From Gallionella sp. UBA6045 (GTDB lineage Bacteria; Pseudomonadota; Gammaproteobacteria; Burkholderiales; Gallionellaceae): 12,787 bases of DNA. The stretch is from assembly GCA_002429165.1 (NCBI GenBank), contig DIYV01000069.1:1-12787 (forward strand), read 5' to 3'. Numbering within the stretch: the stretch's first letter is position 1; the number at the start of each line of letters is the position of its first letter. Under the pieces are notes generated by a model. It searched no databases. It had not been told where the DNA came from and worked only from the letters and a program-made list of their open reading frames with translations. Made by a program: the position numbers and the translations under genes. Below are positions 1-7,401 of this stretch, one piece after another.

Positions 1-40
1 CATTTCCAGATTGGAAAATACTGATGCTAAAGGGCATAAA

Positions 41-763
41 TTGATTCCATGGCTTGCCAATGACACACCTTTTCCGCCAGTCGAGCGCGCTCTTGGTGTA
101 CCCAATGGATTGCTGGCCGCGGGTGGCGATTTAAGTGTGGCGCGTCTGCTGGCAGCCTACCGCAATGGAATATTCCCGTGGTTCAATCCCGGCGAGCCCA
201 TACTGTGGTGGAGTCCGGATCCGCGCATGGTGTTGATCCCCGGAGAATTCAGGATATCGCGCTCGTTCGCCAGAACGTTGCGCAACAGCGGCTATGAAGT
301 GCGCTGCGATACTGTTTTTGAACAGGTGATGCGTGGATGCGCAGCCCCGCGTGCCGCGCAATCCGGCACATGGATAGGCGAAGACATGATTGCGGCGTAT
401 TGCGCGCTGCACCAACTGGGTTATGCGCATTCCGTGGAAACCTGGGTGGATGGGAAGCTGGTGGGTGGATTGTATGGTGTCGGCATCGGGCGGATGTTCT
501 ACGGCGAATCGATGTTCAGCGACGTCAGCAACGCTTCGAAGATCGCGCTGGCGCATCTCGCCAGGCAACTTGAACGCTGGCAGTTCGGCATGATCGATTG
601 CCAGATGAACACGCCCCACCTTGTCTCACTCGGCGCCCGCGAAATTCCGCGCAGGGAATTTATTGCAAGTCTGAAAGAATTGATACACTGTGCACCGACA
701 GACGAAAAACTTTCCCCCGGGCACCCGTCTGACTGGCAATTTGACCGCGATCTTTTTACATGA
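41..763 (+). CDS. aat: Leucyl/phenylalanyl-tRNA--protein transferase
   Basis: This cytoplasmic enzyme transfers Leu or Phe from aminoacyl-tRNA to proteins with N-terminal Arg or Lys, making primary N-degrons for ClpS/ClpAP. Family blocks are intact: [12 protein letters not shown] (21-32), [20 protein letters not shown] (43-62), SGTWI (108-112), GHAH-like GYAHSVE (127-133), FYGESMFS (153-160) and DCQ (186-188). Asp186 and Gln188 fall at the same numbers as the key residues of the E. coli enzyme. I chose the TTG at 41, giving 240 aa (E. coli 234 aa). It has an AAGGG Shine-Dalgarno about 6 bases upstream and yields the MIPWL N-terminus typical of betaproteobacterial Aat. The frame stays open to another TTG at 11, which would add ten unconserved residues. 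The stop overlaps the next start (ATGA), so translation is probably coupled to bpt. Confidence 0.96.
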   Translation: MIPWLANDTPFPPVERALGVPNGLLAAGGDLSVARLLAAYRNGIFPWFNPGEPILWWSPDPRMVLIPGEFRISRSFARTLRNSGYEVRCDTVFEQVMRGCAAPRAAQSGTWIGEDMIAAYCALHQLGYAHSVETWVDGKLVGGLYGVGIGRMFYGESMFSDVSNASKIALAHLARQLERWQFGMIDCQMNTPHLVSLGAREIPRREFIASLKELIHCAPTDEKLSPGHPSDWQFDRDLFT

Positions 764-1512
764 GCCTGCTAAACGACATCCCGCTATCTGCGCTGCATTA
801 CTATCTGACCGCGCCCTATCCGTGCAGCTATCTGCCCGATATGCAGGCGCGCTCGCAGGTCGCCACCCCCGCACTATTGATCAGCACACCGGTATATTCC
901 GAGCTGGTGCAACGCGGATTCCGCCGCAGCGGATCCTATACCTACCGCCCATATTGCGATAATTGTCATGCTTGTGTCCCGCTGCGCATAGTGGCAAAAC
1001 AATTCAAGACAAACCGGTCACAGCGGCGTTCCTGGAAGCAACACGCGCATCTCGAGGCTACGCTGCATCCGCTGCAGGATAACGTCGAATATTACGACCT
1101 CTATCAACGCTATCAGCGTGCACGGCACAAAGACGGCGGCATGGACAACGATGACCGTGAGTCGTATCAAAACTTCCTGCTGCTAAGCCATGTAGATTCA
1201 CTGCTGGTGGAATTCCGCGAACAGGGTGTGCTGCGCATGGTCAGTGTGATCGACCTGCTCAGCGACGGTTTGTCTTCGGTGTATACCTTCTACGAGCCGG
1301 ATTTGCCGCGCGCCTGTTTCGGGATTTACAACGTGTTGTGGCAGATCGAGCTGTGCCGTAAACTCGATCTGGATTTCATTTATCTGGGTTACTGGATCGA
1401 ACACAGCCGCAAGATGGCATATAAAACGCAATATCAACCTGCGCAGGGACTGCTGGAAGGTGTCTGGCGACCAATGGATACGCTTGTGTCAAACGGGACG
1501 CAGGCGTTTTAG
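760..1512 (+). CDS. bpt: Aspartate/glutamate leucyltransferase (Bpt, ATE1-like)
   Basis: The product is 250 aa and belongs to the bacterial ATE1-related leucyltransferases, which add Leu to proteins starting with Asp or Glu and so feed the ClpS/ClpAP N-degron pathway. The N-terminal ATE domain has the family cysteines C22 (PCSYLP) and the C66-x2-C69-x2-C72 cluster ([13 protein letters not shown]). The C-terminal domain holds the RYQRARH (117-123), FYEPD (178-182), [10 protein letters not shown] (188-197) and YLGYWI (208-213) blocks. Its ATG overlaps the aat stop by 4 bases. No clear ribosome binding site precedes it, so translation probably depends on aat. Aat handles basic and Bpt acidic N-termini, so the pair covers complementary substrates. 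The symbol bpt is preferred to ate because bacterial members characterised so far transfer Leu rather than Arg; that is family knowledge and not visible here. Confidence 0.95.
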   Translation: MSLLNDIPLSALHYYLTAPYPCSYLPDMQARSQVATPALLISTPVYSELVQRGFRRSGSYTYRPYCDNCHACVPLRIVAKQFKTNRSQRRSWKQHAHLEATLHPLQDNVEYYDLYQRYQRARHKDGGMDNDDRESYQNFLLLSHVDSLLVEFREQGVLRMVSVIDLLSDGLSSVYTFYEPDLPRACFGIYNVLWQIELCRKLDLDFIYLGYWIEHSRKMAYKTQYQPAQGLLEGVWRPMDTLVSNGTQAF

Positions 1513-1513
1513 C

Positions 1514-2419
1514 ATGAAAACTCGTTTGGGCATATTTGCAATTTCTCTGGCTTTATTGCCGCTGGGTGGATTGCTCCTGAGCGGCAAGGAATGGGATGGG
1601 TTGCTGGCCGGCGTTCCGGCCGGGCCTGAACATAATGGCGCGATATTGTGGGCCACGCTGATGTTGTTTGCCGGTATCCTGCTGGTCAATTACTTGATCA
1701 GGCGAATCTCCGGAAACAGTCTGTTGAATATTCAACGCAACTATTACATATGGATGGCCGCAGCGAGTGCGGTACTCTGCTGGCTGCTTGTCTATCTGAA
1801 TTTATTCACGGACGGCTGGCTGGCTGGCCGGGACAATCCGGCCATGCGGCTATTGCTCTACACGCCCTTGTTCGCATTGTTGGCTCCTGCTGTGCTCATC
1901 ACCCGTGCCCTGCTCGGCTCGTTTTCGGGTCTGCTCAAATTGCTGGCGCACGGCCTAGTATTGCCTGTTCACGGCGGTGAATCGATCGGCATATTCCTCG
2001 TGTCTGTCGCCGTGCTTGGCCTGCTGGGTGGCGGGGCCTGGCCCGCGCAGATGAACTGGCTGATGTGGCTCTCCCCGCTGTTGCTGTTGACCGCATTGCA
2101 ATTGCTGTGGAACGAAAGCACGATTTTTTCCGGGCTCAAATCCGGTGACTGGGGGCGGGTGATCTGTGCTGCGCTGGCCGGAACGATCGTGGGCAATCTG
2201 GTCTCAATCAGCTATCACGCCGGAGGCGGCAACCAGACCAGCACACCGCACAACATGCCCGCACAACTCGGGTATATGTTGTTCGGTTTGTTGTGCCTGC
2301 AACTCGGCGATGTGATCGCAGAAAATTGGCGCGGCAAAAAGCGCACCGGCCCGTTTCAGCAAAAGAAGAAATTTCCGATCCCCGTGATCGTCAGGCCAGT
2401 CGGCACTAAAAGGGACTGA
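1514..2419 (+). CDS. Polytopic membrane protein of unknown function
   Basis: I do not recognise this family. The 301-aa product has about eight hydrophobic segments, near residues 5-22, 43-64, 78-97, 111-135, 155-175, 180-199, 213-232 and 250-268. A basic, proline-rich C-terminal tail (272-301, rich in Lys and Arg) is probably cytoplasmic. No transporter or enzyme motif stands out. The loop at 234-247 contains a His and a run of three Gly (YHAGGGN) followed by polar residues. The frame is open upstream to 1460, inside bpt. I chose the ATG at 1514, one base after the bpt stop, because it starts directly with a membrane segment; a weak CAGG lies 9 bases upstream. It sits between bpt and pyrD with spacings of 1 and 2 bases, so co-transcription is very likely. 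A link to pyrimidine synthesis or protein turnover would be guesswork. Confidence 0.85.
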   Translation: MKTRLGIFAISLALLPLGGLLLSGKEWDGLLAGVPAGPEHNGAILWATLMLFAGILLVNYLIRRISGNSLLNIQRNYYIWMAAASAVLCWLLVYLNLFTDGWLAGRDNPAMRLLLYTPLFALLAPAVLITRALLGSFSGLLKLLAHGLVLPVHGGESIGIFLVSVAVLGLLGGGAWPAQMNWLMWLSPLLLLTALQLLWNESTIFSGLKSGDWGRVICAALAGTIVGNLVSISYHAGGGNQTSTPHNMPAQLGYMLFGLLCLQLGDVIAENWRGKKRTGPFQQKKKFPIPVIVRPVGTKRD

Positions 2420-2421
2420 TA

Positions 2422-3438
2422 ATGTACCGATTGTTGCGTTCCGCGCTGTTCCGCCTTGACCCGGAAACTGCTCACCATCTCACCCTCAAAAGCCTGAATT
2501 TTTTATATTCATCGGGTTTGAGTAGTATCGTCACGCGGCATCCGCCAGACATTCCGCATACCCTGATGGGACTGGCTTTCCCCAATCCGGTCGGTCTCGC
2601 TGCCGGACTGGACAAGAATGGCGACTGTATAGACGGGCTGGCGGCACTCGGTTTTGGCTTCATCGAAATCGGTACGGTCACCCCGCTGCCACAATCCGGC
2701 AACCCAAAGCCGCGGCTGTTCCGCCTGCCTCAGGCCGACGCCATCATCAACCGCATGGGCTTCAACAACGATGGTGTGGACAAACTGGTTGAGAACGTCA
2801 GGCGTGCTGATTATCGCGGTATATTGGGCATCAACATCGGCAAAAACGCCGCCACGCCGATTGAAAAGGCATCGGAAGATTATCTGATCTGTCTGCGTAA
2901 AGTGTACGCCCATGCCAGCTATATCACCGTCAATATCTCCTCTCCCAACACCAAAAATCTGCGCCAGCTGCAGGGGGAAGATGCGTTGAATGATTTGCTG
3001 GCAAAGCTCAAGGCCGAGCAGCAACTGCTTGCCGACAAACACGGCAAATATGTACCTGTCGCGCTGAAGATCGCGCCGGACATGGAGACCGGGCAAGTCG
3101 CGCAAATCGCCCGGCTGTTGATGCACCATCATATCGACGGCGTGATCGCCACCAACACCACGCTGTCGCGCGAGGGGGTGGAAAGCCTGCCGCATGGTAC
3201 GGAATCGGGCGGTTTGAGCGGCGCTCCGGTGCGCGACAAATCTACTGCCGTGATCCGTCAGCTTGCCGCTGAGTTGCAAGGCGCTCTGCCCATCATCGGT
3301 GTGGGCGGCATACTGAGCGGCGCGGATGCTGTAGAAAAAATCATGGCTGGCGCATCGTTGGTGCAGGTATACAGCGGTTTGATCTATCGTGGCCCGGCAC
3401 TGGTAACTGAGAGTTGCGCGGCAATCCGCGCTATCTGA
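2422..3438 (+). CDS. pyrD: Dihydroorotate dehydrogenase (quinone), class 2
   Basis: This enzyme oxidises dihydroorotate to orotate, the fourth step of de novo UMP synthesis, and passes electrons to membrane quinone through FMN. It is 338 aa, close to E. coli PyrD (336). The N-terminal extension ([19 protein letters not shown]) is the membrane-associating helix found only in class 2. FMN-barrel blocks are clear: [13 protein letters not shown] (55-67), [11 protein letters not shown] (81-91), NRMGFNN (110-116), NISSPNT (171-177), ATNTT (243-247), GGLSG (263-267) and GVGGI (293-297). Ser174 in NISSPNT corresponds to the class 2 catalytic base, where class 1 enzymes have Cys. A good ribosome binding site, AAGGGA at 2410-2415, lies 6 bases before the ATG. 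It starts 2 bases after the upstream membrane protein and is the last gene before a 331-base gap. Confidence 0.97.
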   Translation: MYRLLRSALFRLDPETAHHLTLKSLNFLYSSGLSSIVTRHPPDIPHTLMGLAFPNPVGLAAGLDKNGDCIDGLAALGFGFIEIGTVTPLPQSGNPKPRLFRLPQADAIINRMGFNNDGVDKLVENVRRADYRGILGINIGKNAATPIEKASEDYLICLRKVYAHASYITVNISSPNTKNLRQLQGEDALNDLLAKLKAEQQLLADKHGKYVPVALKIAPDMETGQVAQIARLLMHHHIDGVIATNTTLSREGVESLPHGTESGGLSGAPVRDKSTAVIRQLAAELQGALPIIGVGGILSGADAVEKIMAGASLVQVYSGLIYRGPALVTESCAAIRAI

Positions 3439-3558
3439 GCCTGCCCCAGATCGCTATCCCGAGTATCTGGTGCAAGACCGGCGAGTCATTGGGGCTTCCC
3501 AGCAGCAAGCGGATAGGTCTAACCCATTGAAACAGACGAAATGAGTTTAAGGCGAGGT

Positions 3559-3587
3559 TTGTACCTCTTGTAACATTAACATATACT
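3559..3587 (+). promoter_or_regulatory. Candidate sigma70 promoter upstream of the DUF2892-gpsA cluster
   Basis: A TTGTAC -35 (3559-3564) and a TATACT -10 (3582-3587) are separated by 17 bases. The -10 matches the consensus at 5 of 6 positions; the -35 is weak apart from its TTG. Transcription would start near 3594, leaving a leader of about 175 bases before the gene at 3770. The region is AT-rich, which raises the chance of a fortuitous match. Confidence 0.35.
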
Positions 3588-3596
3588 TATATATGT
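3579..3596. repeat. Inverted repeat overlapping the candidate -10 box
   Basis: ACATATA (3579-3585) and its exact reverse complement TATATGT (3590-3596) are separated by CTTA. The palindrome covers the whole candidate -10 box, which is where a repressor dimer could bind. This is a sequence observation only; I recognise no known operator consensus. Confidence 0.4.
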
Positions 3597-3769
3597 AATT
3601 TGCCGGTGGGATCGTTAGTATTGAATAGATTTGGTGTTTTTTGTCTATGTTATTCGGAAACTTTGTTTCCACCGTGCTGAGGCTAGTGGTCATACCAGTG
3701 CTGTATTACCCCACCCTGAACAAAAAATTCCAGTAAAATCCGATTAATTACAAATAGGAGTTTCAAATA

Positions 3770-3982
3770 ATGAATTCAGAACGCATTGTTCGTATCGTCG
3801 CCGGTTCTTTTATATTGCTTTCACTGGCGCTGGGCATAGAAGCCAGCCCGATATTCGTTAGCAAATACTTTATATTGTTCACCGCCTTCGTTGGGCTGAA
3901 TCTGTTCCAAAGTGGTTTCACCAGGATCTGTCCGCTGAACAATATCCTCGCCAAGTTCGGTATAAAAAGCGGTTCGTGCTAA
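3770..3982 (+). CDS. DUF2892 (YgaP-type membrane domain) small membrane protein
   Basis: The 70-aa product matches the DUF2892 family: an N-terminal MNSERIVRIVAGSFILLSLA block, two membrane segments (about 8-24 and 30-47), a conserved FVGLNLFQSGFT stretch (40-51) and a CPL motif (residues 54-56). In E. coli YgaP this kind of membrane hairpin is fused behind a rhodanese domain. Here it is free-standing, but a membrane-anchored rhodanese lies two genes downstream. The start is well supported by TAGGAG at 3755-3760, 9 bases upstream. Its stop overlaps the GTG start of the next gene by 7 bases, suggesting coupling. Cys54 and the terminal Cys70 could take part in sulfur or metal chemistry, but that is speculation. 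It is the first gene of the cluster running to gpsA. Confidence 0.9.
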   Translation: MNSERIVRIVAGSFILLSLALGIEASPIFVSKYFILFTAFVGLNLFQSGFTRICPLNNILAKFGIKSGSC

Positions 3983-5784
3983 GCAAAACACCCCAGTCGA
4001 TCAGGTTGGCAAATTTCAAGCTTGCCCACATCAGTTTGGCCCTCGTCGGGCTGATGTTCGCTTTCCCCTTTTTGCACTATCGCCATGAAAATCCGCTGAC
4101 TACGTTCGATCAGGAGTGGTGGAGCGCCATGCTGGGCGTGCTTGCCCTTACTTTGTTGCTTGCCCGTGAATTCTGGCAGCGACCCGAGATTCCCCGTATT
4201 GCGCAATTCCCCGCCGCGCTGATCGTCGTGCTGCTGCTGCAACTGATGCTGGGCAAGGTCGCCTATTTTAACCAGGCATTGTTGTATGCCCTGTATTTTC
4301 TGTTTGCAACTTTGCTGATGGTGCTTGGTGCCAGGTTGCGCGATTGCATCGGGCTGGCAAAACTTGCGCAGGTGCTGGCGATTTTTCTGTTGATCGGCGC
4401 TGAACTGAATGCCTTGATCGGTGTATTGCAGCATTTCCAATGGCATACCTTTTTTGATGCGGTCATTGCACGGGATCTTTCCGGTGGCATATACGGGAAT
4501 CTCGCCCAGCCAAATCATTATGCCGATTACATTGCACTGGGTTTGGTCTCGTTGGGATTGCTGTTCCAGCAACGAATCCTCAAGCCGGGGTATGTGATTC
4601 TGCTGGCCCTCCCGCTGTTATTTGCGATGACGCTGAGCGGTTCGCGCAGTTCGTGGCTGTATATGTCACTGATGATTTTCATGGCGTGGTCGATGGCGCG
4701 GCGCGAAGCAACGATGAAACCATTGCTGCGTTATAGCGCGCTGCTGGTGGTCGGGTTCGGACTGATGCATGTGCTGGTGCAAATGCACTTCATGGCGGGT
4801 CCGGGTCACGGCACAAATACCGTACAGCGCTTGCTGACCTATAACGGGGGTGGCGATACCGGCGGCAGCATACGTCTTTACCTGTGGCACGAAGCGTGGC
4901 TGATGTTTACCCAATCTCCCTGGCTGGGGGTGGGCTTCGGGCAATTCGCCTGGCATCACTTTCAGATGTTGCCGCTGCTTCAGGCGAGCAATATTTCGGG
5001 GCTTTACAACAACGCGCATAACCTGGTTTTTCAACTGGCTGCAGAAGCCGGCATTCCGGGATTGCTGGCGTTGTTTGTTTCAATGGGAATCTGGTTGTAT
5101 GGCATAAGACGGGTGACGCTGACTGCGTCACATTGGTGGGGTTACTCCCTGTTGGGCGTGTTGGCCATACACAGCCTGCTCGAGTACCCGTTGTGGTACG
5201 CCTACTTCGTGGCAGTGGCGGCAATTCTGCTGGGCGCGTTCGATGAGACTCGCTACCGCCTGGAATTGCATCAAATAGGACGGGTTTCCATGCTGGCCAT
5301 CCTGCTGTTGGGACTGGTGACACTGATACAGTTGAACAGCGGATTTCAGCAGCTGAAGAACACACTGGCGGTTGGTTCAGTTTCCGGCAGTGAAGTCGCT
5401 GCAGTTTACCCGCTTATACGCGCCGGGCTGGTTGCCGCGCATGACCAGCCGCTGTTGGCGCCATATGCCGAAATGTATATGCTTTCCTATACCGAGGTGA
5501 ATGCCGATCATATCAAGCAGAAGCTCGCACTGGGCTCCAATGTGATGCATTTTCTGCCAATTGCCCCAGTGGTTTACCGTCAAGCGTTTTTTCTGGCCCA
5601 GGACGGCCAGCTGGCGCAGGCTGAACAGCTGTTGGAACAGGCTATCTGGTCATATCCGGGTAATGGCGAAGCGCATCTATTGCTGGTTGGTTTGGCGGAG
5701 AAAGACCCCGCACATTTTTCGGCTCTGTTAGAATTTGCGGTCCAAAAAGAAAAGGAGCATGCCCGTGCAGTTCGTCATCAGTAA
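3976..5784 (+). CDS. pglL: PglL/Wzy/WaaL-type O-oligosaccharyltransferase
   Basis: The 602-aa polytopic inner-membrane protein resembles betaproteobacterial PglL, which moves lipid-linked glycans onto Ser/Thr of pilins and other periplasmic proteins. It has about a dozen membrane segments between residues 15 and 455. The PglL signature GNLAQPNHYAD is at 174-184, SGSRSSW at 221-227, and the periplasmic-loop motif NNAHN at 345-349 with the essential His at 348, followed by LLEYPLWYAYF (401-411). The C-terminal soluble part (about 460-600) looks like the Wzy_C_2 region, with a TPR-like helical pair near 540-570. I used the GTG at 3976, which overlaps the DUF2892 stop; it lacks a good ribosome binding site and probably relies on coupling. 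PglL, O-antigen ligase and polymerase share this fold, so the acceptor is uncertain. No pilin or glycan genes are in the window. Confidence 0.8.
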   Translation: MLSKTPQSIRLANFKLAHISLALVGLMFAFPFLHYRHENPLTTFDQEWWSAMLGVLALTLLLAREFWQRPEIPRIAQFPAALIVVLLLQLMLGKVAYFNQALLYALYFLFATLLMVLGARLRDCIGLAKLAQVLAIFLLIGAELNALIGVLQHFQWHTFFDAVIARDLSGGIYGNLAQPNHYADYIALGLVSLGLLFQQRILKPGYVILLALPLLFAMTLSGSRSSWLYMSLMIFMAWSMARREATMKPLLRYSALLVVGFGLMHVLVQMHFMAGPGHGTNTVQRLLTYNGGGDTGGSIRLYLWHEAWLMFTQSPWLGVGFGQFAWHHFQMLPLLQASNISGLYNNAHNLVFQLAAEAGIPGLLALFVSMGIWLYGIRRVTLTASHWWGYSLLGVLAIHSLLEYPLWYAYFVAVAAILLGAFDETRYRLELHQIGRVSMLAILLLGLVTLIQLNSGFQQLKNTLAVGSVSGSEVAAVYPLIRAGLVAAHDQPLLAPYAEMYMLSYTEVNADHIKQKLALGSNVMHFLPIAPVVYRQAFFLAQDGQLAQAEQLLEQAIWSYPGNGEAHLLLVGLAEKDPAHFSALLEFAVQKEKEHARAVRHQ

Positions 5785-6175
5785 TATCCTTCCAATTTCG
5801 ATCGCATTCTTCAGCGGAATCATGCTGATGTGGTCATTGTTCGGAAACCGTTTTCGCGGAATCAAGGAGGTGGATACCTCTGCTGCGTTGCAACTCATCA
5901 ATCACAAGGATGCAGTCATTCTGGATGTGCGCGAGCGGAGCGAATACGACGCCGGTCATGTACTGAATTCAAAATTCATTCCATTGGGCAAGCTTAAAGA
6001 ACGCATGGGAGAGCTGGAAAAGTACAAGGATCGTCCCATCGTGGTGGTATGCCGAAGCGGTAATCGTTCCGGGACGGCTTGCTTTTTGTTGGCCAAGCAA
6101 GGGTTTGCACAAGCTTACAATTTGGCCGGCGGCGTTCAGGCCTGGCAAAAAAGCCAATTGCCGCTGGAAAAATAA
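5765..6175 (+). CDS. Membrane-anchored rhodanese-like sulfurtransferase (YibN-like)
   Basis: The 136-aa product has one N-terminal membrane segment (about 5-26) followed by a single rhodanese domain. Features include DVRERSEYDAGHV (54-66), the active-site loop CRSGNRSG (96-103) with catalytic Cys96, and NLAGGVQAW (119-127). Such proteins carry sulfur as a persulfide; the donor and acceptor are unknown here. The position before grxC-secB-gpsA matches E. coli yibN. The start matters: AAGGAG at 5752-5757 sits 7 bases before the GTG at 5765 but only 1 base before the ATG at 5759, so I prefer the GTG. The frame is also open to a TTG at 5735. The start lies 20 bases inside the 3' end of pglL, indicating coupled translation. 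Confidence 0.88.
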   Translation: MQFVISNILPISIAFFSGIMLMWSLFGNRFRGIKEVDTSAALQLINHKDAVILDVRERSEYDAGHVLNSKFIPLGKLKERMGELEKYKDRPIVVVCRSGNRSGTACFLLAKQGFAQAYNLAGGVQAWQKSQLPLEK

Positions 6176-6177
6176 AC

Positions 6178-6438
6178 ATGACAAACGTATTAATGTATAC
6201 CACCGCCGTGTGTCCCTATTGCGTTCGTGCCGAGCAGTTGCTGAAGCGCAAAGGTGTACAGCAGATCGAGAAGGTCCGTGTCGACCTGCAACCTGAATTG
6301 CGCGTAGAGATGATGGAAAAAACCGGACGGCGCACCGTGCCGCAAATTTACATCAACGGTGTGTATGTTGGCGGCTATGATGATCTTGCTGCACTTGATC
6401 AAGCTGGCGGACTGGTCGAGCTTTTGGCGAAGTCCTGA
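6178..6438 (+). CDS. grxC: Glutaredoxin 3
   Basis: This small cytoplasmic dithiol oxidoreductase reduces protein disulfides and glutathione mixed disulfides with GSH. It is 86 aa, near E. coli Grx3 (83 aa). The thioredoxin fold is complete: the active site C12-P-Y-C15, the cis-proline motif TVP (53-55) and the glutathione-binding GGYDD (65-69). The frame is open upstream to 6079, but that extension lies inside the rhodanese gene. The ATG at 6178, two bases after the rhodanese stop, gives the standard N-terminus MTNVLMYTTAVCPYC. The order rhodanese-grxC-secB is conserved with E. coli. Confidence 0.96.
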   Translation: MTNVLMYTTAVCPYCVRAEQLLKRKGVQQIEKVRVDLQPELRVEMMEKTGRRTVPQIYINGVYVGGYDDLAALDQAGGLVELLAKS

Positions 6439-6453
6439 TTTTAGTAATAATAT
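6424..6453 (+). promoter_or_regulatory. Possible secB promoter
   Basis: TTGGCG (6424-6429) and TAATAT (6448-6453) are spaced by 18 bases just ahead of secB, partly inside the 3' end of grxC. The spacing is slightly long and the -35 matches at 4 of 6 positions. It could give secB-gpsA its own transcript, but the match is modest. Confidence 0.25.
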
Positions 6454-6472
6454 TTCTTTCTAGGGAATCAAC

Positions 6473-6946
6473 ATGACCGCAGCAGTTGAAGAGAATAACC
6501 AGCCCATATTCAATCTGGACAAAATCTATGTCAAGGATATATCGCTGGAAATCCCCCACGCACCGAAAATATTTTTGTCACGAGACAATCCGCAGGTCGA
6601 TATTCAGTTGCATACCCAAGCCGGTTCTATAGAAGAAGGGCAGTTCGAGGTGATGGTGAAGGCTACGGTCACTGCCAGGATCGGCGAAAAGGTCATGTTT
6701 CTGGTCGAGGTCGAGCAGGCGGGAATTTTCCAGATACGCAATGTGCCGGCCGATGAACTGGAGCCGATTCTGGCGGTGATGTGCCCGAACATTCTGTTTC
6801 CGTATTTGCGCGAGGCTGTCTCTGATGTGGTGGTGCGTGGCGGTTTCGCACCGGTGCTGCTGAACCCGATAAATTTCGATGCGATTTACCAGCAGCAGAA
6901 ACAGCAGCAATTGGCACAGGCCGCCGCACCGGTTACCACTCACTGA
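6473..6946 (+). CDS. secB: Protein-export chaperone SecB
   Basis: SecB is a cytosolic homotetramer that keeps pre-proteins unfolded and hands them to SecA for Sec translocation. The 157-aa length matches the family (E. coli 155). Recognisable blocks are FNLDKIYVKDISLEIPHAP (13-31), the CPNILFPYLRE helix (about 104-114) with SDVVVRGGF (116-124) and the NPINFDAIY stretch (131-139). The C-terminal tail is Gln- and Ala-rich. The ATG is preceded by AGGGA at 6462-6466. The stop shares a base with the start of the SH3b gene (TGATG), so that gene is probably translated after SecB by reinitiation. Confidence 0.97.
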   Translation: MTAAVEENNQPIFNLDKIYVKDISLEIPHAPKIFLSRDNPQVDIQLHTQAGSIEEGQFEVMVKATVTARIGEKVMFLVEVEQAGIFQIRNVPADELEPILAVMCPNILFPYLREAVSDVVVRGGFAPVLLNPINFDAIYQQQKQQQLAQAAAPVTTH

Positions 6947-7398
6947 TGAAACTGTTTTATTCCCCCCGTTTGGCCGTTCTGTTGGTGCTGATTTTTGCTG
7001 CCGGTGCGGCCCGGGCAGTGGAATATGTGTCGGTCAGCGAGAGCAGCGCAATACTCTATGACGCTCCCTCGACCATGGCAAAAAAGCTGTTCGTGGTGAA
7101 CCGCTATATGCCTTTCGAGCCAGTCGTCACGCTGGAAAGCTGGGTCAAGGTGCGTGACCGTTCCGGCGGACTGTATTGGGTGGAAAAGCGCGCGTTGAGC
7201 AACAAGCGCTATGTGTTTGCGCTGTTGCCGCTGGTAGATGTTCGCGCGGCCCCCGATTTTGCTTCGCCGAGATTGTTTCAAGTACGCCAGCAAGTTGCTT
7301 TGGAATTTATTGAATCAACCGGTACCGGCTGGATCAGGGTGCGCCATCAAGACGGAAATATCGGGTATGTGCGGCGTGCCGAGGTTTGGGGCGGCTGA
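6946..7398 (+). CDS. Secreted SH3b (bacterial SH3) domain protein
   Basis: The 150-aa product starts with a clear Sec signal peptide: charged n-region, hydrophobic core about 9-20, and predicted cleavage after AARA at residue 24. The mature part appears to be two tandem bacterial SH3-like modules (about 27-86 and 90-148). Each has an Ala-Pro turn (DAPS, RAAPDF) and a WVKVRD or WIRVRH strand, as in the SH3_4/SH3_3 families. Such modules are often used for cell-wall or peptide binding; no catalytic domain is attached, so the ligand is unknown. It overlaps the secB stop by one base and precedes gpsA, a position empty in E. coli. A periplasmic location is inferred from the signal peptide and the lack of any lipobox or membrane segment. 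Confidence 0.85.
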   Translation: MKLFYSPRLAVLLVLIFAAGAARAVEYVSVSESSAILYDAPSTMAKKLFVVNRYMPFEPVVTLESWVKVRDRSGGLYWVEKRALSNKRYVFALLPLVDVRAAPDFASPRLFQVRQQVALEFIESTGTGWIRVRHQDGNIGYVRRAEVWGG

Positions 7399-7401
7399 AC
7401 C

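Larger units (their letters stand above)
3439..3769. other. 331-base intergenic region, no convincing gene
   Basis: This gap is more AT-rich than its surroundings. It holds a weak hairpin after pyrD (CCAGAT 3446-3451 with ATCTGG 3465-3470, 13-base loop, no T tract), so it is not a good intrinsic terminator. It also holds a small hairpin (GAGGT 3554-3558, ACCTC 3563-3567), a promoter-like pair and a 7-base-arm palindrome (described separately), and an inverted repeat GGAAAC 3656-3661 with GTTTCC 3665-3670. The only ORF of note is 29 codons (3647-3736), hydrophobic, without a ribosome binding site. No tRNA or known riboswitch is visible. Confidence 0.6.

Noticed and set aside
2509..3279. 256-codon ORF on the - strand
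   Set aside because: It is a shadow of pyrD: low-complexity composition, no motifs, and pyrD motifs run throughout the other strand.
3446..3470. Intrinsic terminator after pyrD
   Set aside because: The stem is only 6 base pairs with a 13-base loop and no T tract follows.
3647..3736. 29-codon hydrophobic ORF in the pyrD-DUF2892 gap
   Set aside because: There is no ribosome binding site (a T-rich run precedes the ATG), the length is within chance, and I recognise no small membrane protein family.
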